Part shown: positions 25,916 through 35,541 of the stretch, one piece after another
Numbering within the stretch: the first letter of the stretch is position 1
Layout of the letters: the number at the start of each line of letters is the position of its first letter
DNA from: Sphingomonadales bacterium
GTDB lineage: Bacteria > Pseudomonadota > Alphaproteobacteria > Sphingomonadales > Sphingomonadaceae
Direction: 5' to 3'
DNA length: 64,000 nucleotides
NCBI GenBank assembly: GCA_027491235.1
Contig: JAIXWO010000029.1
Location: 1-64,000 of the forward strand
The notes under the pieces: generated by a model
What the model saw: only the letters and a program-made list of their open reading frames with translations
Database searches by the model: none
Told to the model about the DNA's origin: nothing
Translations under genes and position numbers: made by a program

Positions 25916-26593
25916 ATGAAGAACCTTCCCATCAAGTTTGCCCTCGCGTCGCTTCTGGCTGCAACGGCATCGGTCGCATCGGCAGAGCCTGTAGAGGGCA
26001 AGTTCCAGGTGAAGCTTTTCGGGACGGCGGTTCTGCCGGACGGTAAGATCACAAATGTCCGGACAGATCGCATCGGCCTTCCCGCCAGAGCGCAGACGCA
26101 GGCCAGCAACAGCTTTGTCCCGACGATAGCGGCAGAATATTTTCTGAGCCCCAATCTCTCGATTGAAACGATCTGCTGTGTTACGCCGCACGATGTAAAC
26201 GGCGCGGGCAGCCTGTCTGGTGCAAAGCTGGTCAACAACGCGATCATCCTTCCGGCGACGGTCACGGTGAAATACCATCTGGCCAACGGTTCAGCGATTA
26301 AGCCTTATGTCGGTGCAGGCCCGACGCGCTTCTTCATCTTCAGCGAAGGTGTTGGCGCAACGGCGAGGACGCTCGGTGCCAACGCCGTCAATCTTAAGGA
26401 TGATTTCGGCTTTGTCTTGCAGGCCGGTACGGACATTAAGCTCAATGATCGCGGTCTGGGTCTGAGCATCGATGCAAAGCGTTACTTCGTCGACACAACT
26501 GCTGTATTCCGTGCGGGAACGACGACGGTTCTTGAAACGCGCCATAAACTCGATCCGTGGGTGTTGAGCGCAGGTCTCGCTTACCGCTTCTAA
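25916..26593 (+). CDS. OmpW family outer-membrane protein
   Basis: A 225-residue protein with signal peptide (cleavage near ASVASAEP) and an OmpW-type 8-strand beta-barrel. It shows GKFQVKLFGTAVLPDG at the start, FVPTIAAEYFLSPNLSIETICC, LPATVTVKYHL, YVGAGPTRFFIF, and a terminal aromatic residue (AYRF). OmpW barrels form narrow hydrophobic channels in the outer membrane. Preceded by GAAAGAGGAT ribosome-site sequence. Probably co-expressed with the DUF2490 protein 21 bases downstream. Confidence 0.9.
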   Translation: MKNLPIKFALASLLAATASVASAEPVEGKFQVKLFGTAVLPDGKITNVRTDRIGLPARAQTQASNSFVPTIAAEYFLSPNLSIETICCVTPHDVNGAGSLSGAKLVNNAIILPATVTVKYHLANGSAIKPYVGAGPTRFFIFSEGVGATARTLGANAVNLKDDFGFVLQAGTDIKLNDRGLGLSIDAKRYFVDTTAVFRAGTTTVLETRHKLDPWVLSAGLAYRF

Positions 26594-26614
26594 TCGAACT
26601 GAAAGGTACCTCTT

Positions 26615-27283
26615 ATGATCCGCTACACGCCGCTGGTTGCACTCGCTATTCTGGCTGCTGCACCACTCCATGCTGCGGAAGAGGATACCCATTTATGGGG
26701 CGCAGTGATTGTGAATGTTGATGTCAGCAAGGACGTTGTCATAACCATGGAAGGCGTTGCACGCCTGACAGACGACGCCTCGCGGCTTGGGCAGTCAATC
26801 CTGCGCCCCAGCATTGGATACCGGCTGGGAAAGAACACGATTGCCAGTCTGGGCTACGGTTATATTGCCACAGACCCGGTCGGGCCGGCCAGTTCGGACG
26901 AACACCGCATCTGGCAGCAATTGTCCTTCAGGGTTGCCGGAAATGGAAGTGGCCTGACGGTCACAGGCCGAACCCGGCTTGAGCAGCGATGGTTTGAAGG
27001 GCGGGACGACATGGGCTGGCGGTTGCGGCAGCAATTGCGGGCAACGGCTCCGCTCTCTGGCAAAACGCGCGCTGTTGTGTGGAGCGAAGCCTTTCTCTCG
27101 CTGGATGATACCAGCTGGGGGCAACGCAGCGGGCTTGACCGGTGGCGCAATTCGGTCGGACTGTCGGTGCCCGTGACCAAAACCGTCACTATTGAGCCGG
27201 GTTACATCAACCAATGGGTCAGCTCGCGTGGTCTCGACCGCGTTCACCATATCGCGAACGTCTCGCTGTCTGCGCGTTTCTAA
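26615..27283 (+). CDS. DUF2490 outer-membrane-like protein
   Basis: A 222-residue protein with signal peptide (LVALAILAAAPLHAAEE). DUF2490 features are THLWGAVIVNV near the mature N-terminus, SIGYRLGKNTIASLGYGYI, RIWQQLSF, RTRLEQRWF, LRQQLRATAPL, EPGYINQW and a terminal barrel strand ending in ARF. The alternating hydrophobic pattern and C-terminal Phe indicate an outer-membrane beta-barrel. Function unknown. Confidence 0.85.
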   Translation: MIRYTPLVALAILAAAPLHAAEEDTHLWGAVIVNVDVSKDVVITMEGVARLTDDASRLGQSILRPSIGYRLGKNTIASLGYGYIATDPVGPASSDEHRIWQQLSFRVAGNGSGLTVTGRTRLEQRWFEGRDDMGWRLRQQLRATAPLSGKTRAVVWSEAFLSLDDTSWGQRSGLDRWRNSVGLSVPVTKTVTIEPGYINQWVSSRGLDRVHHIANVSLSARF

Positions 27284-27316
27284 AGACTCAAAGCAACAAG
27301 GTGGGGGAATTGAAGC

Positions 27317-28288
27317 GTGGCCATTGACGTCGGGATCAGCGCGCTCCTGTCGCCCATGATCCTTTTCTTCATCCTCGGCGGATTTGCCGGGCTCGTACGG
27401 TCGGACCTCAATGTTCCCGACGCCATGGGCAAGGCGATGTCGATTTATCTGATGGCCGCTATCGGCCTGAAAGGCGGCATTAGCGTCGCAGAAGCGGGTG
27501 TTTCAGCACAGTTCGCTGTCGCCCTTTTGGCCGGGGTCGGCTTGAGCCTGCTCCTGCCCGTGCCCGCCTACGCCATGTTGCAACGTGCAGGCGGTCTTGA
27601 CCGGACAAACGCCGCAGCGATTGCCGCCCATTATGGATCGGTGAGCGTTGTCACCTTTGTCACGGGTTCCGAAATCCTCAACGCGCTCTCGATGCCCCCG
27701 GCAGGCTATATGGTCGCGGTCATGGCGGCGATGGAGACGCCTGCCATCATCGTTGGCCTTCTTTTGGCCAGAAGCACGCTCGCCGCCGGGCCGTCCATGC
27801 CAAAATCGGCCATGTGGCACGAAAGCCTTTTGAACGGCTCTGTGGTGCTTCTGCTTGGAAGTTTCGCCATCGGCCTGGCTGTAGGCAAGGAAGGTGCGGC
27901 ACCGGTTCTTCCCGTCTTTGATGCCGGGTTTCGGGGCATCTTGTGCCTGTTCCTCCTCGATATGGGTTTGATTGCGGCACGACGCTTGCGAGAGACGCGA
28001 AATCTGACTTGGCGGCTCATCGCCCTTGGCATTGCACTGCCGGTTCTGCAGGGCGTGATCGGTGTCTCGCTCGGGACGGTCATCGGACTTGATGTGCCGA
28101 CGGCAGCCGTTCTCGGCATTCTTGCGGCCAGCGCCTCTTATATTGCTGTACCCGCCGTTATGCGCATGTCCCTTCCACAGGCAGACCCCGGCCTTTCACT
28201 GGGCATGGCCCTCGCTGTGACCTTTCCGTTCAATGTGACCTTTGGTATCCCCCTCTACATCGCATTGGCCACAAGGATTGGCGCATGA
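27317..28288 (+). CDS. sbtA: Sodium-dependent bicarbonate transporter, SbtA family
   Basis: SbtA-family permeases take up bicarbonate with Na+; the best-known members belong to cyanobacterial CO2-concentrating mechanisms. This 323-residue protein has about ten transmembrane helices. Family blocks are LLSPMILFFILGGFAGL, IYLMAAIGLKGGI, NAAAIAAHYGSVSVVTF, VAVMAAMETPAIIVGLLLA, SASYIAVPAVMRMS and FPFNVTFGIPLY. The start is a GTG behind a G-rich ribosome site. It overlaps the downstream PII-like gene by 4 bases, matching the cyanobacterial sbtA-sbtB arrangement. In this organism the purpose may be bicarbonate supply for carboxylases, since no carbon-fixation gene is visible. Confidence 0.9.
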   Translation: MAIDVGISALLSPMILFFILGGFAGLVRSDLNVPDAMGKAMSIYLMAAIGLKGGISVAEAGVSAQFAVALLAGVGLSLLLPVPAYAMLQRAGGLDRTNAAAIAAHYGSVSVVTFVTGSEILNALSMPPAGYMVAVMAAMETPAIIVGLLLARSTLAAGPSMPKSAMWHESLLNGSVVLLLGSFAIGLAVGKEGAAPVLPVFDAGFRGILCLFLLDMGLIAARRLRETRNLTWRLIALGIALPVLQGVIGVSLGTVIGLDVPTAAVLGILAASASYIAVPAVMRMSLPQADPGLSLGMALAVTFPFNVTFGIPLYIALATRIGA

Positions 28289-28599
28289 GTTTGAATGTGG
28301 TCCAACGCCGCAGGATCGAGGTTCTGGTTGACCGCCCTTTGGCGCCGCTCCTTGCCGAACTTGCGCGCGGTTCAGGCATCACAAGCTACAGCCTATTGCC
28401 GGTGCTTGGCGGGGCCGGTCACAATGGCGCTTGGACGGATGAGGAGATTAGCGGCGCGCAGGCCAAGCTGATCTTTCTCACCGTAGCATCGGAGGAAAAG
28501 ACCAACCATTTGGTCGATCAACTGACGCCCCTGCTGGACAGTCACGGTCTTGTCCTGTTCATCAGCTCAGTGGACGTGATCCGGGGCCAACGATTCTGA
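28285..28599 (+). CDS. PII-like (SbtB-type) signalling protein
   Basis: A 104-residue protein with the alternating beta-alpha-beta pattern of PII-like proteins. The segments are RRIEVLVDRPLAPLLAELARG, ITSYSLLPVLGGAGHNG, AQAKLIFLTVASEEKTNHLVDQLTPLL and a terminal strand VLFISSVDVI. It lacks the uridylylated T-loop tyrosine region of canonical GlnB and the C-terminal Cys loop of cyanobacterial SbtB. It shares its start with the stop of sbtA. In cyanobacteria SbtB binds cAMP and other adenine nucleotides and gates SbtA. Similar control here is inferred, and the class III cyclase next door makes it attractive. Confidence 0.8.
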   Translation: MSLNVVQRRRIEVLVDRPLAPLLAELARGSGITSYSLLPVLGGAGHNGAWTDEEISGAQAKLIFLTVASEEKTNHLVDQLTPLLDSHGLVLFISSVDVIRGQRF

Positions 28600-28613
28600 T
28601 GAACGGCTCGGCG

Positions 28614-30314
28614 TCATTTGGACGTCATTGACCAAACGCCCGACCAATCCTTCGGCGCGACTTGCCGAAACTGCGCGATCCGGGTGAGCAGGGTCTTGGT
28701 AGGCCCGTCATTGGGCATAAGTTCGAGGGCGGCCTGCAACGCTTTTTCGGCAGCGTTCCATTCTGCAACCCGGTAATGGTCTAGACCTTCCTCATAGAGG
28801 TCAAAGGCGCGGCGGCGGTCTGGAGCCACTTCACCCGCGAGGGCAACGAGTTCGTAGATGCGCAACGGTTCTAGCCTGCCAACGACCTGGACATCGTCGA
28901 TTTGCCGTGTTTCGAATGCCTTTCCGGCACAACTGAAGGTCTCATGGTCAATAAGCAGGCGGGTGCCATAGACTTTATTGACTGCTTCCAGCCGCGAAGC
29001 CTGATTTACCGTATCGCCCATCACGGTAAAGCTGCGCGCTGTCTCCGATCCGACGCTGCCGACAACGACTTCACCGGTGGAAAGCCCAACACGAAAATCG
29101 ATCAGCGGAACATCACGGCGCAATCCGATGATGTCTGGGACCCGCAGACGAAACGCTTCCAGCCTTGAAAACTGGTCTAGCGCCGCACGACAAGCTAGTT
29201 CTGCCTGTCGGGTGGCGTCGACAAATGGCGGAACCCAAAAGGCCATGACAGCATCGCCGATATACTTATCGATGATCCCTGAGTGTTCTCGGATCGGCTC
29301 CGACATTTCTGAGAAATAGGCATTGACGAGATCAACGACTGTGCTCGGTGCCAATCGTTCAGAGATGGATGAGAATCCGACGATATCCGAGAAAAAGAGC
29401 GTCGCAACCTGCTTCTCTCCGGACGAGGCGTGGGTGCCACCGCCAATCAGGTCAGCCACAATTCTGGGGTCCACATACTGACCGAAGGTTTCCTTGATCC
29501 TGTCCTTTTCACGCAAATCCAAGATCATCGCGTTGAATGCGTTCGTCACATCCCCGATTTCGTCCCGTGACGTAACCGGCACATGCGCTTCTTCCAATCG
29601 ACCGGCCCCGACGGCCCGTGCGCCTGCCTGCAATCGGATGATTGGTCGTGTTAGCCCGCGGGAGACGATCCAGGCGAGCATCAACCCCACAAGTGCAGCT
29701 GACCCGATCATCAATATGTTGGCCCGCATCGCTGTTTTCTGATTGTCCGCAACAAGTTCCGCGCCCTTTTCCACAAAGGTGTCAATCTCTTTGGAGATGG
29801 CATTTGCCTGTCGAAAAACATCGTCAGCTTGCGCTTTCGTTTTCCCCATCTGAATGGCGTCAGCCTCCAGTGGACAAGCCAGGAGAGTCATCTGAGAAAG
29901 CCGGTTCTCCTGAAACTCAAGCTCTGCAAGCATCGGTTCAAGTCTTGCGAGCGCCAGCTTGTTGCGTTCCATCACTGCAATTTCCGAACCGATAGCCCGG
30001 TATCGCTTTGCCGAGGCAAGAAGCGTGGCAGCGGCTTTCTGTTGAGCCCTTGCCTTGCTGAAGCATTTTCGCACCGCAGCCTCGTCCGGCGTCGTCAGAA
30101 GATAATCGGCGGTCACGGTCTGGGCCTGCACAACCGATTTCAATTCTCCAAGCGTCACGGAGAGGGGAAACAGGGATGCTTCAAGCGTTCGAAGCTGCCT
30201 GTTAACCTGCTCCTTAGAGCGTGCAGACCAAATGGCTGCTGCGAGCATCATGATCAGGAGGCCTAGAGAAACTCCAAAAATCTTGAAGCTGATTGATCGG
30301 AACATGCTTGCCAT
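28614..30314 (-). CDS. HAMP-containing class IIIb adenylate cyclase
   Basis: A 566-residue membrane cyclase. Transmembrane helix 1 spans ~residues 8-29, an alpha-helical periplasmic sensor ~30-195, helix 2 ~199-218, HAMP ~219-272, the cyclase domain ~300-455 and a TPR-like C-terminus (~500-550). The metal aspartates are D310 (FFSDIVGFS) and D354 (YIGDAVMAFW). Purine recognition uses K350 and T430 (FTVMGDTVN); transition-state residues are N437 and R441. Lys plus Thr marks subclass IIIb, whose studied members are adenylate cyclases stimulated by bicarbonate/CO2. It converges on the sbtA/PII-like pair with 14 bases between stops. A second start (Met4) is possible. Confidence 0.9.
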   Translation of the reverse strand: MASMFRSISFKIFGVSLGLLIMMLAAAIWSARSKEQVNRQLRTLEASLFPLSVTLGELKSVVQAQTVTADYLLTTPDEAAVRKCFSKARAQQKAAATLLASAKRYRAIGSEIAVMERNKLALARLEPMLAELEFQENRLSQMTLLACPLEADAIQMGKTKAQADDVFRQANAISKEIDTFVEKGAELVADNQKTAMRANILMIGSAALVGLMLAWIVSRGLTRPIIRLQAGARAVGAGRLEEAHVPVTSRDEIGDVTNAFNAMILDLREKDRIKETFGQYVDPRIVADLIGGGTHASSGEKQVATLFFSDIVGFSSISERLAPSTVVDLVNAYFSEMSEPIREHSGIIDKYIGDAVMAFWVPPFVDATRQAELACRAALDQFSRLEAFRLRVPDIIGLRRDVPLIDFRVGLSTGEVVVGSVGSETARSFTVMGDTVNQASRLEAVNKVYGTRLLIDHETFSCAGKAFETRQIDDVQVVGRLEPLRIYELVALAGEVAPDRRRAFDLYEEGLDHYRVAEWNAAEKALQAALELMPNDGPTKTLLTRIAQFRQVAPKDWSGVWSMTSK

Positions 30315-30439
30315 GCATCGCTTATGTAGATTCTAATTTTTTACGGCAAGTATTTCAAAAATTGTGATAATTTTCTCGCTTGAGGCGGGGTGGATATGAA
30401 TCGCTGGCTCTTTGAAATTCAAAAGGTGTACCGCCTGGC

Positions 30440-31804
30440 TCAGGCAATTCGTGCGCCCTGCCGCAGCAGTTCCGATTGCACTTTTCCGATATCCACCTCG
30501 GCAAACCCGCGATCAGTTTTCACCCCAACCGCCGCTGCCACGCCCGCGCCTTGGCCGGCCACCGCACAGCACATCATGTTGCGGACGGCCGCATGGCTAA
30601 CCTTGTCGCCGCCGATCACGCGGCCAGTGACGATCAGGTTCTTGATACCCTTGGGGAGCATCGACCGGTACGGCACATGGAAATAGCGGCCGGTGGTCGG
30701 CAGGATCAGATAGCCATAGCCATCGATGAATTCCGGGAAGATGCCGACGCTGTCGTCAAACCGGCCCTCTTGCATCACGTCATCGGCCGTCATGTTATAG
30801 ATCGCATCAATCTTGCGCGTATCGCGAATGCCTAGGGTCATGCCGAAGTTGCGCAGCTTGGCATCCTCGCAGCCGGGCATGAAGGCCTGAAGCGCCGCAA
30901 TGGCGTGCATCGCCTGCTTGCGGCCTGCCATTTCGCCATGGGTCAGCGCATCGGGATCGGTGCCGTCGAGATAGAGGTGGCACATGTTGAGGTAGGTGAG
31001 GTCGCCCTGATCGGAGACGGTGCCCCAGGTGCCGGCCATGGTCTTGACGCTGTCGGGGATCAGGCCTGCCTCCAGCGCCTTCTGGAACGGTTTGCGCAGG
31101 AAGGGGGAAAACATTTCATCCTCCTTGCCGCTGGTGATCACTTCCCATTCGCCGCCAACCGCCCAGTCGCCATAGGTCTGCGGGTCGGCTTTGACCGCGT
31201 CGATGAAGCGGCCCTTGTTGACCCCGCACATGGAGAACATGACGGAGACGGACATCATCTCATCCACCGGATGCATGTGCGTGGGCGCGCCTGCACGGTG
31301 GGCGATGTCAGCGTCCCCCGTCGCGTCAATCACCCGCTTGGCGAGGATGGCTTCGCGGCCTGCTTTGCTCTCAACGATCACGCCGCAGATCGTGTCCCCC
31401 TCCATAATCGGCGCGACGAACATGCGGTGGAGCATCGGGATGACGCCCGCTTCCTCAACCAGCGTGTCGGCGACGAACTTGAACCCCTCGGCATCAAGGC
31501 TGTGACTGATGGACTGCGGTTCCGGCATCGCCGCACCCATGGCCTTGGCGCGCTCTTCAAATTCCCGACCAATGCCTTCGCTGTCGATGGTGGCGGGGTG
31601 GCGGTACCAGGCAAAGCCTTCCACGCCGACCTGCGTGATGTTGCCGCCAAAGCAGCCATAGCGTTCCAGCAGGGTCGTCTCGACACCCGCCCGTGCCGAG
31701 GCCAAAGCCGCCGCAAGGCCGCCCGGTCCTGAACCGACCACGAGAACATCGGTCTCGCGGATCACGTCGATCTGGCGGGCGGGTTCGGTGATGGTGGCGG
31801 TCAT
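30440..31804 (-). CDS. FAD-dependent oxidoreductase of the bet operon
   Basis: The start at 31804 overlaps the betA stop as ATGA, giving 454 residues (an open extension to 32050 lies inside betA). The N-terminus has a classic FAD-binding motif, [21 protein letters not shown], then [20 protein letters not shown]. Other blocks are [34 protein letters not shown], and the C-terminal [20 protein letters not shown]. The family is the FAD-dependent oxidoreductase (FAD_oxidored) group without a fixed substrate. Its presence in a choline oxidation operon is not standard. It might act on a betaine-related or other quaternary amine, but nothing in the sequence settles that. Confidence 0.82.
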   Translation of the reverse strand: MTATITEPARQIDVIRETDVLVVGSGPGGLAAALASARAGVETTLLERYGCFGGNITQVGVEGFAWYRHPATIDSEGIGREFEERAKAMGAAMPEPQSISHSLDAEGFKFVADTLVEEAGVIPMLHRMFVAPIMEGDTICGVIVESKAGREAILAKRVIDATGDADIAHRAGAPTHMHPVDEMMSVSVMFSMCGVNKGRFIDAVKADPQTYGDWAVGGEWEVITSGKEDEMFSPFLRKPFQKALEAGLIPDSVKTMAGTWGTVSDQGDLTYLNMCHLYLDGTDPDALTHGEMAGRKQAMHAIAALQAFMPGCEDAKLRNFGMTLGIRDTRKIDAIYNMTADDVMQEGRFDDSVGIFPEFIDGYGYLILPTTGRYFHVPYRSMLPKGIKNLIVTGRVIGGDKVSHAAVRNMMCCAVAGQGAGVAAAVGVKTDRGFAEVDIGKVQSELLRQGARIA

Positions 31805-33468
31805 CGCTGGTGCGTTTCCCAATCGGGTGCCACGTGGAATGGCGCATTGGAGGGGGCGAGCATGGGCTTCCCGAGAATGTGATCCGCGCCCTTCTCTCCG
31901 ATCATGATTGTTGGTGCATTCAGATTGCCAGTCGTAATGGTCGGCATCACGCCGCTGTCGATCACGCGCAGGCCCTGAGCGCCGATGACCCGGAGTTCTG
32001 GATCGACCACAGCCATGGGATCGTGCGGGCTCCCCATCTTGCAGGTGCAACTGGGATGGAGGGCACTTTCGACATGCTCTGCAATGAAGGCGTCGATCTG
32101 ATCGTCCGTGACGCAGTCTGCACCGGGCTGAATCTCGCGTCCACGAAATGGGGCGAAGGCTGGCTGCTGAAAAATTTCACGCGTCAGGCGCACACAGGCG
32201 CGCATTTCTGCCCAATCGTCAGGATGGCTCATATAGTTGAATAGGATTTTGGGCTTTTCATGCGGGTCGGCGCTGCGGAGCGTAACTGTGCCACGACTTT
32301 TGGAGCGCATGGGGCCGACATGGGCCTGAAAGCCATGTTCGGTGGCCAGCGACGACCCATCGTAATTGATCGCCATTGGGAAGAAGTGATATTGAATGTC
32401 TGGATATTTGATCCCGGCGCGGCTGCGGATGAAGCCGCAGCTTTCAAACTGGTTTGATGCGCCGACGCCTTTCCGCCCGAACAGCCACTGCGCGCCCACC
32501 ATCGCTTTGCCGAGCAGATTGGCCTTGCCGTAAAGCGTTATCGGTTGGGTGCAGGCCATCTGAAAGTAGAATTCCAGATGATCTTGCAGGTTTGCCCCCA
32601 CGCCCGGTCGGTCAGCGCGCACTTCAATCCCGAGCTTCTTCAACTCGTCTGCAGGCCCGATGCCGGACAGCTTGAGAAGCTGAACCGAGTTGATTGGTCC
32701 GCCTGACAGGATGACCTCGCGTGCGGCACGCAGCTGGTGCAGCTTGCCTGCCTGTTCATATTCAATGCCAACAGCGCGTGTGCCCTCAAACAGGATCCGC
32801 GTTGCGAGTGCCTGTTCAATGACCTGCAGGTTGGGCCGCTTGCGTGCCTCATAGAGATAGGCCTTGGCGGCGGAACAGCGCGTGCCGTTCCGCACGGTCA
32901 TGTCCATCCGGCCAAAGCCTTCTTGGGCATAACCATTATAGTCTTCGGTCAGGCCATAGCCTGCCTGTTGTGCCGCTTCGAGCCAGGCGTGATGCAGCGG
33001 ATTGTCGAGCGGACCATAGCTGGTCGACAGCGGACCATCGCCGCCCCGATATTCGTTGCCGCCCTCGGCCCTGCCTTCGGCGCGTTTGAAATAGGGGAGT
33101 ACATCGGCATAGCCCCAGCCAGCTGCGCCTTCCTCTTCCTTCCAGCGTTCGAAATCGAGCGCATTGCCGCGCACATAGACGAGGCCGTTAATGGACGAGG
33201 AGCCGCCCAGACCCTTGCCGCGTGGGCAGTTCAGGCGGCGGCCGTTGAGATGCGGCTCCGGCTCGCTTTCATAGCCCCAGTTCCAGCGCTTTGTGTTCAT
33301 TGGATAGGCGAGCGCGGCGGGCATCTGGATAAAGATCGACCGGTCACTGCCGCCAAATTCCAGCAATACCACCTTGTGCTTGCCATCCGCGCTCAGCCGG
33401 TCGGCCAGCACGCATCCCGCCGATCCTGCGCCGACGATGATGTAATCGGCAGCCTCAATAGGGGGCAT
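31801..33468 (-). CDS. betA: Choline dehydrogenase, GMC oxidoreductase
   Basis: BetA oxidises choline to betaine aldehyde with FAD. The start at 33468 ([18 protein letters not shown]) follows GGAGAAG and overlaps the upstream gene by 14 bases; 555 residues. GMC signatures are the dinucleotide motif [38 protein letters not shown], and [20 protein letters not shown]. The C-terminal active-site region has [13 protein letters not shown] with the catalytic His and [15 protein letters not shown]. Close resemblance to E. coli BetA ([24 protein letters not shown]) makes the choline call stronger than a generic GMC call. The cytoplasmic face of the membrane is the expected location. Confidence 0.92.
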   Translation of the reverse strand: MPPIEAADYIIVGAGSAGCVLADRLSADGKHKVVLLEFGGSDRSIFIQMPAALAYPMNTKRWNWGYESEPEPHLNGRRLNCPRGKGLGGSSSINGLVYVRGNALDFERWKEEEGAAGWGYADVLPYFKRAEGRAEGGNEYRGGDGPLSTSYGPLDNPLHHAWLEAAQQAGYGLTEDYNGYAQEGFGRMDMTVRNGTRCSAAKAYLYEARKRPNLQVIEQALATRILFEGTRAVGIEYEQAGKLHQLRAAREVILSGGPINSVQLLKLSGIGPADELKKLGIEVRADRPGVGANLQDHLEFYFQMACTQPITLYGKANLLGKAMVGAQWLFGRKGVGASNQFESCGFIRSRAGIKYPDIQYHFFPMAINYDGSSLATEHGFQAHVGPMRSKSRGTVTLRSADPHEKPKILFNYMSHPDDWAEMRACVRLTREIFQQPAFAPFRGREIQPGADCVTDDQIDAFIAEHVESALHPSCTCKMGSPHDPMAVVDPELRVIGAQGLRVIDSGVMPTITTGNLNAPTIMIGEKGADHILGKPMLAPSNAPFHVAPDWETHQR

Positions 33469-35452
33469 CGATCTTCTCCATCGCGACATAGACGCTCTTC
33501 AACTGGGTATAGTGCTCTATCGCCGCACGCCCGTTTTCGCGGCCAAGGCCGGATTGCTTATTGCCGCCAAAAGGCATCTCAATTGGCGTGATATTGTAGG
33601 TGTTGATCCAGCAGGTGCCGGCCTCTAGCGCCGCGATCACGCGGTGGGCGCGGGTCAGGTTATTGGTAAAAATGCCGGCGGCCAGACCGAAGCTGGTGTT
33701 GTTGGCGCGCGCGACCACCTCCGCCTCATCTTCAAAGTCGAGTACGGCCATGACGGGGCCGAAAATCTCTTCGCGGACAATGGCCATGTCGTCGGTGCAA
33801 TGGGTGAAGATGGTGGGTTCGACGAAGGATCCCTTTGCCAGATCGCCGGCCGTCACGCGCTTGCCGCCGGTCAGCAACGTCGCTCCTTGCTGCTGGCCCA
33901 GGGCGATATAGCCCAGCACCTTTTCCATATGCGCCGGGGAGATGAGTGCACCCATCTGCGTCGCGGGGTTGAGCGGATCGCCGATCACCATCGCTTCGGT
34001 ACGGGCCTTCAGCTTGGCGAGGAAGGCATCGCGAAGGGATGTGTGCACGAAGACGCGCGTGCCATTGGTGCACACTTCGCCTGCGGAATAGAAATTCGCG
34101 AGCAGAGCACCCGAAACCGCTTCGTCGAGATCGGCATCCTCGAACACGATGAGTGCTGATTTGCCGCCCAATTCAAAGGTCACATACTTAAGCGTGCCTG
34201 CCGCATCGACCATCACCTTCTTCCCCGTGCCGACTTCCCCTGTCAGCGACACCTTGGCGATGTCCGGATGAAGGCTGAGCATGCGACCCGTATCGGCCTT
34301 GCCCTGCACGACCTGAAACAGCCCGTCAGGCAGACCCGCATCGCGATAGGCCTTTTCCAGCTCAATCGCAGTCAGCGGAGTCAGTTCGGCGGGCTTGAAG
34401 ATCATCGCGTTGCCGCAGGCCAGCGCAGGGGCGGATTTCCAGCAGGCAATCTGGATGGGATAGTTCCAGGCGCCAATGCCCGCGACGATGCCCAAAGGCT
34501 CCCGCCTCGAATAGCCAAAGGCGCCGCTGCCGAGATCATGATGTTCGCCGGCGATGGTGCGGGCGAGGCCGGCATAATATTCGATGCAGTCCGCGCCGGA
34601 CAGGACGTCTACGGCAATTGTTTCCTGAATAGGCTTGCCGGTGTCCTGCGCCTCGAGCCGGGCGATCGCCTCATTGCGCTCAACCAAAAGGGCGGCCGCA
34701 CGGTGGAGGATGCGCCCTCGTTCCACTCCCGGGGTTTTCGCCCAGAGCTTTTGCGCCTCGGCCGCGCGGGCGACAGCCTTGTTGACCTCTGCCTGTCCAT
34801 CGATCTGGATTGTCGCGAGCACTTGCCCTGTTGCCGGATTGATTGTGTCAAAGCTTGTGGCGGCGGGGGAGGGCGGAGCGCCCTTCAGATTGCGGGCGAT
34901 GAAATCAAAGATCAGATCGCGTGCCAGACCATTTTGCAGCGCTGATCCCCCGTTCATCGCCGCGCGAAGCCAAACGCCATCGACCATCGCGGCGATCGTG
35001 TCTGCCATTGGCTGCACGTCGCTGGCGTCGACCAATTGGCGCAGATCAAACTTCAGATTGGACAGCATCCGTTGCTGATGCGCGCGTTGGACCCGCGCCA
35101 GTTGGGGCACATGCAGTGCCTCTCCCCAGAAGGATAACCAAACACGCGCCGTTTCTTCAGCATAGTCGTTATGGCCAAGGTGGGCGTCCACCAAGGCCTC
35201 AATGCGCGCACGTGGACCAGCGGCGAGCCGAAGTCTCGCTGTGGCGTAAGTGTTTAACTGCCGCGCCACGGATCGGAAGGCCGCTTCGAGCAAGGCGTCC
35301 TTGTTGCCAAAATAGTGGACGATCAGCGCCGCTGAGACATCTGCCCGCTGGGAGACCTTGTTGAACGTAAATTCAACAATGCCATCCTCAGCCAATGTGG
35401 AGACGGCGGCATCGATGAGATGTTGGCGGCGGGATGCGGATAAGTCAGTCAT
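33455..35452 (-). CDS. betI-betB: BetI repressor fused to betaine aldehyde dehydrogenase BetB
   Basis: One uninterrupted 665-codon frame encodes two complete proteins. Residues ~1-192 are a BetI-type TetR repressor: helix-turn-helix at ~28-52 ([20 protein letters not shown]), then [26 protein letters not shown] and [12 protein letters not shown], all as in BetI. A short linker, GAPPSPAAT (~191-199), leads directly into BetB at [17 protein letters not shown]. BetB has Asn330 (GAWNYP), Glu427 (FELGGK) and catalytic Cys461 ([11 protein letters not shown]), and ends normally. Only the first ~20 residues of a free-standing BetB are missing. No Met or strong internal start sits at the junction (bases ~34850-34880). 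The enzyme makes glycine betaine; the fused domain probably represses the operon. Confidence 0.93.
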   Translation of the reverse strand: MTDLSASRRQHLIDAAVSTLAEDGIVEFTFNKVSQRADVSAALIVHYFGNKDALLEAAFRSVARQLNTYATARLRLAAGPRARIEALVDAHLGHNDYAEETARVWLSFWGEALHVPQLARVQRAHQQRMLSNLKFDLRQLVDASDVQPMADTIAAMVDGVWLRAAMNGGSALQNGLARDLIFDFIARNLKGAPPSPAATSFDTINPATGQVLATIQIDGQAEVNKAVARAAEAQKLWAKTPGVERGRILHRAAALLVERNEAIARLEAQDTGKPIQETIAVDVLSGADCIEYYAGLARTIAGEHHDLGSGAFGYSRREPLGIVAGIGAWNYPIQIACWKSAPALACGNAMIFKPAELTPLTAIELEKAYRDAGLPDGLFQVVQGKADTGRMLSLHPDIAKVSLTGEVGTGKKVMVDAAGTLKYVTFELGGKSALIVFEDADLDEAVSGALLANFYSAGEVCTNGTRVFVHTSLRDAFLAKLKARTEAMVIGDPLNPATQMGALISPAHMEKVLGYIALGQQQGATLLTGGKRVTAGDLAKGSFVEPTIFTHCTDDMAIVREEIFGPVMAVLDFEDEAEVVARANNTSFGLAAGIFTNNLTRAHRVIAALEAGTCWINTYNITPIEMPFGGNKQSGLGRENGRAAIEHYTQLKSVYVAMEKIDAPY

Positions 35453-35470
35453 AAAGGCCCTTTATCTGGA

Positions 35471-35488
35471 ATTGAACGAGGCTTCAAT
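35471..35488. promoter_or_regulatory. Palindrome upstream of the betI-betB fusion (candidate BetI operator)
   Basis: ATTGAA-CGAGGC-TTCAAT has perfect 6-bp arms and lies 19 bases upstream of the fusion start at 35452. Its outer bases are similar to BetI operators as I remember them from gammaproteobacteria. The location suits autorepression by the fused BetI domain. Confidence 0.5.
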
Positions 35489-35541
35489 CGGCGACGAGAA
35501 GGGCGGGGAGGCCTCACGTTTTGCCGCGTCACGCGCTGGCG

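Noticed and set aside
34850-34880. A hidden frameshift or separate start between the BetI and BetB parts
   Set aside because: The frame is continuous, codon use looks normal across the junction, and no Met with a ribosome site is present there.
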